Shown here: positions 59,960-64,000 of the stretch, piece by piece | Layout: each line of letters starts with the position of its first letter | How positions within the stretch are numbered: the first letter of the stretch is position 1 | Source: Annona cherimola | Lineage: Eukaryota; Streptophyta; Magnoliopsida; Magnoliales; Annonaceae | Reading direction: 5' to 3' | Assembly (NCBI GenBank): GCA_030490835.1 | Contig: CM059971.1 | Span: forward strand, 75,162,224 to 75,226,223 | DNA length: 64,000 nt | Notes under the pieces: generated by a model | Told to the model about the DNA's origin: nothing | Database searches by the model: none | What the model saw: only the letters and a program-made list of their open reading frames with translations | Made by a program: the position numbers and the translations under genes

Positions 59960-59980
59960 TGACAAAGGAGATTTGCCCTG
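59960..59980 (-). promoter_or_regulatory. miR399 target site 8
   Basis: TGACAAAGGAGATTTGCCCT followed by G: identical to miR399a except C-to-A at position 3. It is the 5'-most clear site in the transcript. A further very weak trace (TTGCCAACAGATACC) lies at about 60010-60025. Confidence 0.82.
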
Positions 59981-60274
59981 TATAGCCAAAAATTCCAGAA
60001 GAATATGCTATTGCCAACAGATACCGAAAGCTGTTGCATTGGAGAGAAATTGATGTCGAATACCTTTATATGCAAACCAACAGCCAAAAACAAACTCAAT
60101 CTGCCTATTGAAACATCTAGCTCAGAAGGAAAGATCCATCATATGAATATTCAGAAACTATGAACTTATGGACCACTTTGTTTGTGATGAAAGCTAGATG
60201 ACAGCATTAAGCCTGCAAAACATATTCAAAGAGGAATTACTAAAAACTATCTTACAAAAAAATAAACCTCAAAA

Positions 60275-60277
<3 letters not shown>

Positions 60278-60339
<62 letters not shown>
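60278..60339. repeat. (CT)n(CA)n compound microsatellite
   Basis: About 21 CT units followed by 9 CA units inside a probable PHO2 leader intron. Confidence 0.95.
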
Positions 60340-60341
<2 letters not shown>

Positions 60342-60399
60342 GACATGAAGAGATTGAAGGAACAGGGGCAGAGAGAGGATATCCATCACGTGATAAAAA

Positions 60400-61725
60400 T
60401 ACAGATCAATGCAGTTACTTACTTCAGCAGCTTGTTTCTAATTCAGTATAATTTCAATCTGTAGAATCCAAAACTACGGTTTTAACAGGGTTGAGATATT
60501 CAGGAGTTATTTCCTACCTTCCTTAAGTAATGAATTTGAATAATTTAACACTTCGACAAGAAATGACTAGTTGGCCTCTAAGAAATTGGAAATCCTTCAA
60601 ATTCCAGGATCTAAAACACTCTTTTGGCCTGGATAGTAAAAGATAAATCTTCTATCTTCCACAACATTTTGTTCGTTGGGAAAATAATTAAAAATAATCC
60701 CTGAATCATTCCTTATGGTAAACATGTCATGTGCCCAGGAAAGTCCCTTTGAAATAACAGTAGCAATAAGGATTCCAAGAACATTAAAGAGAAAAGGTTG
60801 GAAAAAAATCATAAAAGGTGAATCAGTACATCATGTGTTTTAACTAATTAACCAAGTCTATATTGATTTGCATTCTGTGGAGTCCACGGAAAATGTTTAA
60901 TATGAATTCGACTGGACATACTAATCTAAGCAAGAAATCTTTAAAATTAAGAGAATATATCATATTTTGGGAGTTCAGGAAAGAAATTCCTTAAATTGGA
61001 CAAAATTATTTGTTCAGTGAATGTTTGAAATGAAAGTTTCAAGAAACTTTTCCTTTTGTTCTTTTCACACCTTTTTTACTTTGTTCTTTATTGGTAGTAC
61101 TTCAGATGGAAGGTAACAATGTTCCATATGTTTATGCACGATTTCATTCTCCACTTTACAAGAACAAGAGGCAGAAGAATCCCATGAAATAAGCTCCAGA
61201 GGGTTGGGGAAGGGGAAGAAGCTTACTTTATAAATATTTATAGAAGATGATCAACCTGATCGAAAACAACCAAAAGACTCTTCTTACACGGGAAGTTGAA
61301 ATTAAAAAAAAAAAAAAAAAATGATGGCAAATAAATAGGAAGTCCTCTGCTCCTAACCAGTTTAACCATGCAAATCCTGGAAACATGTCATCCAGTATTC
61401 CTGAATAAGACAAACGAAAAGGCAACCCTAAACAAAATTTCAGAAAAATTTATCAACCCAAAATCGAAGAAATAAATCTGATTGAGAGTTGTAAAACCAA
61501 ACACTCAAATGCAATTCACCCATACAAAGCTCGCCCAAACTCCCAGAAAATTAAAAAGAGAAGAAAGTCCAAGAACACTGCAAAGAACATTGCCATCAGA
61601 CGCAAGCTGATCTAGAGACTTCCAAAAAGTCACTTCGGGGGTAGCAGTCAGTGTCTTGGAAGACAACAAACCAAGAGAAAAAAGCACAAACATTGTAGAG
61701 CTAACAATCGAAATATATCCATCTC

Positions 61726-61756
<31 letters not shown>

Positions 61757-62660
61757 AAATATATCATCATTTCCATAGGTAAAATTCAGAGTAAGCTAAA
61801 ACTTCAATGCACATAAGAAAGGGGAAAAAGAATATCGATATGATGCCATCTCTTCTTATGGTCACAATCTTAGGCGAACTAAACCGGGAAAAAAAAAAAA
61901 CATTTCATTTCATTCTGCAAAACACGCAATCCAAAATTTCAGATTCTACTTCACATTTCACTTTGCAAAATATCAATAAAAATTCTCATTTGTTCAGTTT
62001 TTTATACAGGCAATGTTCGAAGCTTCCAAAACCCAGCATTAAAATACGGACACCCACAAGGGGCTTATCAATCTTTTTTTTTTTTTTTTTTTGAAAAATA
62101 AAACTCAGAAAAGCACACCACAAATAAAAGTTTAATCCACTTCAATTTTCTGCAACAATTTGTTTAATTAAATTTCAAATTCAACACTCCTGACTCCGGA
62201 AAAACTCTGTTCGATCTTTCGGCTGCCACGAATTACCAACATTTTCTAGAGCTCACACAAGACATGTCAATACAGACAACCAAAACATAGAGCATGCAAT
62301 GATCCTTGGAGCTTAACCATCCGAATTTGCCCACTGTACGGCATACAAAGTAGCTTCCTTTAGAATATTCAACCGTAGTCAATCAATCAACGGCCAAAAT
62401 CGTCAAAGTCGCGCACTTTATCGTTCTCCAATCCATCGAAACCAATTCCACTTGCTTATACTAGATTGAAAAACGTCCAGAGAGTTTCAAAGCCAAAACA
62501 AATCCTAACAAACTCACACCACAATCTAACCAGAAGAGCCACACGAGGAAATAATTCTAAAACCAAAAAAGAAATAGAAAAAAAAAAGCACGGAAAAACA
62601 ACCACAGCAATCACGCCCTCTGTCTCCAGTTTAAAAGCGCTGGAATAGCGCAGAAGCACC
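60400..62660 (-). other. Probable PHO2 leader intron, no other gene
   Basis: A/T-rich with A-runs at 61302-61320 and 61726-61753 and a T-run at 62072-62092. I see no coding region or repeat end that can be defended. Short frames here lack family features. Confidence 0.4.
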
Positions 62661-62661
62661 T

Positions 62662-62950
62662 GAGCTCGGTGCAGGCTGAGAAAAGAGAGCCTTTTGGTGT
62701 CTCGTTTGGTTGCAAGTAGCAGAGAGAGAGAAAGAGAGCGACAGCGGGTCAAAAGGGAAGGAGGAGAGCGTTTCAGGGAAGCCCTTTCCTTCCCGAGAAT
62801 CCATCCATCATCACATCTCGGAATTTTCCAACCATTTGCAGACGAAGAGGAGAGCAGAACAGTTGAAAGGCTACGCCTCTGGCTTTGCTTGAACTTCCGT
62901 CGCACCGCCGTGCAGAGAGAGGCCACTTCCAAATGGGGATAGCGATACTG
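62662..62950 (-). other. Probable first non-coding exon of PHO2
   Basis: GC-richer and, on the minus strand, CT-rich (CTCTCTTTCTCTCTCTCTGC) as typical of plant 5' UTRs. Ends in a good donor, GAGCTCAG|GTGCTT. A TATATGA motif lies about 35 bp upstream near 62984. No ATG-started long frame is expected to be used. Confidence 0.4.
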
Positions 62951-63186
62951 TATCCAGTGCTCTCTCATTTCCGTCCCTGTACTCATATACAACCCAGGGA
63001 TTTCATCCAGTGCAATTAGGTGTACCGCTGTTTCCTACTACTCCCTCATTCTTTCTAATAATAGATTTAAGTTGTTTTGTGCCAACACGAGCATATTCTA
63101 GCTGTTAAAATTGTAGTCTGGTGTTCGCATGGTTGGGATTTTAATTATATTACGGAAGTTTTGTGTCTTTTGTTTGAGGAATGTTA

Positions 63187-63458
63187 GGGGACGTTTGGGA
63201 ATATGGTGGGGGAAATGTGGGAGGGAAAATGTGGTAGCATGGATTTCGAGATCCATCATTTCACAACTAATTATTATATTTTTTTACTTTTACCCTTATA
63301 TTCTAATCATTTTCTCTGTCAACTACCTTCCAACAAACCTATTTATTCCAACTTTACCCATATTATTTCATATCAATCACACAATTTTCAAAATATTCTA
63401 TTTTTTATTCCTACAAAATATCACATTTCCCACAACTTTCATATTCTCAAACATCCCC
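63187..63458. mobile_element. Harbinger-type MITE with TTA duplication upstream of PHO2
   Basis: Starts GGGGACGTTTGGGAATATGG and ends CATATTCTCAAACATCCCC. TTA on both sides (63184-63186 and 63459-63461). Same family as 58859-59120. It sits about 240 bp upstream of the presumed PHO2 transcription start. Confidence 0.78.
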
Positions 63459-63461
63459 TTA

Positions 63462-64000
63462 GTCTATTATCCTAATGTATGCTGGTCATTGTCAATGGAT
63501 GAAAATGTAAGATAAAAATTATTAAGCGAATCGGGCATGAATTGTAGAAAAAAGATATTATAAGTAGTTGTTTGTTAATAAACAAAATTCAAATATTTTT
63601 GTAGAACTTTTCAAAATGAAGGTTTATTTGGAAAAACTTATTATTTCACGCATGGATACTTCATTTCAATCAGGCAGCTTCTGTACAACTGTAAGAATCC
63701 ACATAAAATTAGGTGTGGCTAGGAAAATGCATAGCTGGATGAGGCATTTCACCACTTCATTTGTGGTTCAACCATTTTAATGAGCATCTTTTAGCTCTAA
63801 TAACACTTATATTCTTGGTCAAAATTCAATCAATGCATGGTTTTTATACAGGTAAAAAAAATGTCAACAAAGTTTTTATCAATCCAAACTGCCCTAAAAA
63901 AGAATTTGTCAAAAAAGAAGTTATTTGGTAAGTCGAGAATAATAATAGGAATGGAAAATGCAAAAAGTAAATGTCATTAATTCTTCAATTATCTTATTTT
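63462..64000. other. Upstream of PHO2, nothing recognised
   Basis: AT-rich flank. The last 130 bp (63870-64000) may be the start of another Tourist-like copy (GTAAGTCGAGAATAATAATAGGAATGG), but the window ends. No P1BS element (GNATATNC) could be established near the leader. Confidence 0.35.

Larger units (their letters stand above)
58317..62950 (-). other. PHO2 5' leader region (non-coding exons and introns)
   Basis: The coding exon begins after TTGCAG at 58317-58322 and eight non-coding bases precede the ATG, so at least one upstream non-coding exon must exist. The segment carrying miR399 sites (59528-59980) is the expected internal leader exon; its 3' border could be CAG|GTTCTG at 59511 or CTG|GTATGG at 59295. 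The first exon is probably around 62950-62662, ending GAGCTCAG|GTGCTT. I could not fix all borders from sequence alone. Two MITEs and two microsatellites lie within. Confidence 0.55.

Noticed and set aside
59528..59980. A cluster of miR399 precursor genes on the plus strand
   Set aside because: The plus strand carries the miRNA-sense sequence, but no miRNA* complement is nearby to form a hairpin. The position in the leader of PHO2 explains the sequences as target sites on the minus strand.

Overview
The window is nuclear DNA of a flowering plant. It is AT-rich, its genes are split by GT-AG introns, and the space between exons is full of MITEs, foldback elements, SINE-like pieces and retrotransposon remnants. 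The protein-coding genes are plant-specific: a vacuolar two-pore channel, a Bet v 1/MLP protein and two plant-type large E2 ubiquitin-conjugating enzymes. I cannot name the species from sequence alone.

Layout. (1) 1-10366, plus strand: the 3' part of TPC1, from the voltage-sensor/S5 region of the second channel domain to the stop codon, in six coding exons. Its last intron (4.48 kb) is almost entirely one large inverted-repeat element with other repeats nested inside. (2) 10367-21150: a gene-poor block of Tourist-like MITEs, foldback elements and a striking hairpin at 16149-16487. (3) 21155-23237, plus: a two-exon MLP-like/Bet v 1 gene with a TATA box. (4) 24092-32700, minus: an eight-exon E2 of the UBC25/UBC26 (PFU) type, about 581 aa, with a 5.4-kb intron holding a decayed LINE. 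(5) 32900-50200: a repeat-rich gap with tandem foldback elements, a 1.6-kb element with perfect 27-bp terminal inverted repeats, a frameshifted FAR1/MULE-like pseudogene, a small degenerate LTR retrotransposon and a run of Tourist copies. (6) 50236-about 62950, minus: PHO2/UBC24, with seven coding exons giving a 971-aa protein, and a leader carrying an array of miR399 complementary sites.

How the genes relate. The two E2 genes lie head to tail on the same strand. Across the UBC fold they share the same intron positions, phases and exon lengths (64, 140 and 312 nt), so they are paralogues that probably arose by an old tandem duplication. Only the PHO2 copy carries the miR399 array. In known plants, miR399 made under phosphate starvation silences PHO2, which relieves degradation of phosphate transporters and PHO1. 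Here at least six good sites and two decayed ones lie between 59528 and 59980. Five of them are spaced 44-47 bp apart, as expected from tandem duplication of one regulatory unit. This array is the most interesting signal in the window. The TPC1 and MLP genes have no evident functional link to the E2 pair.
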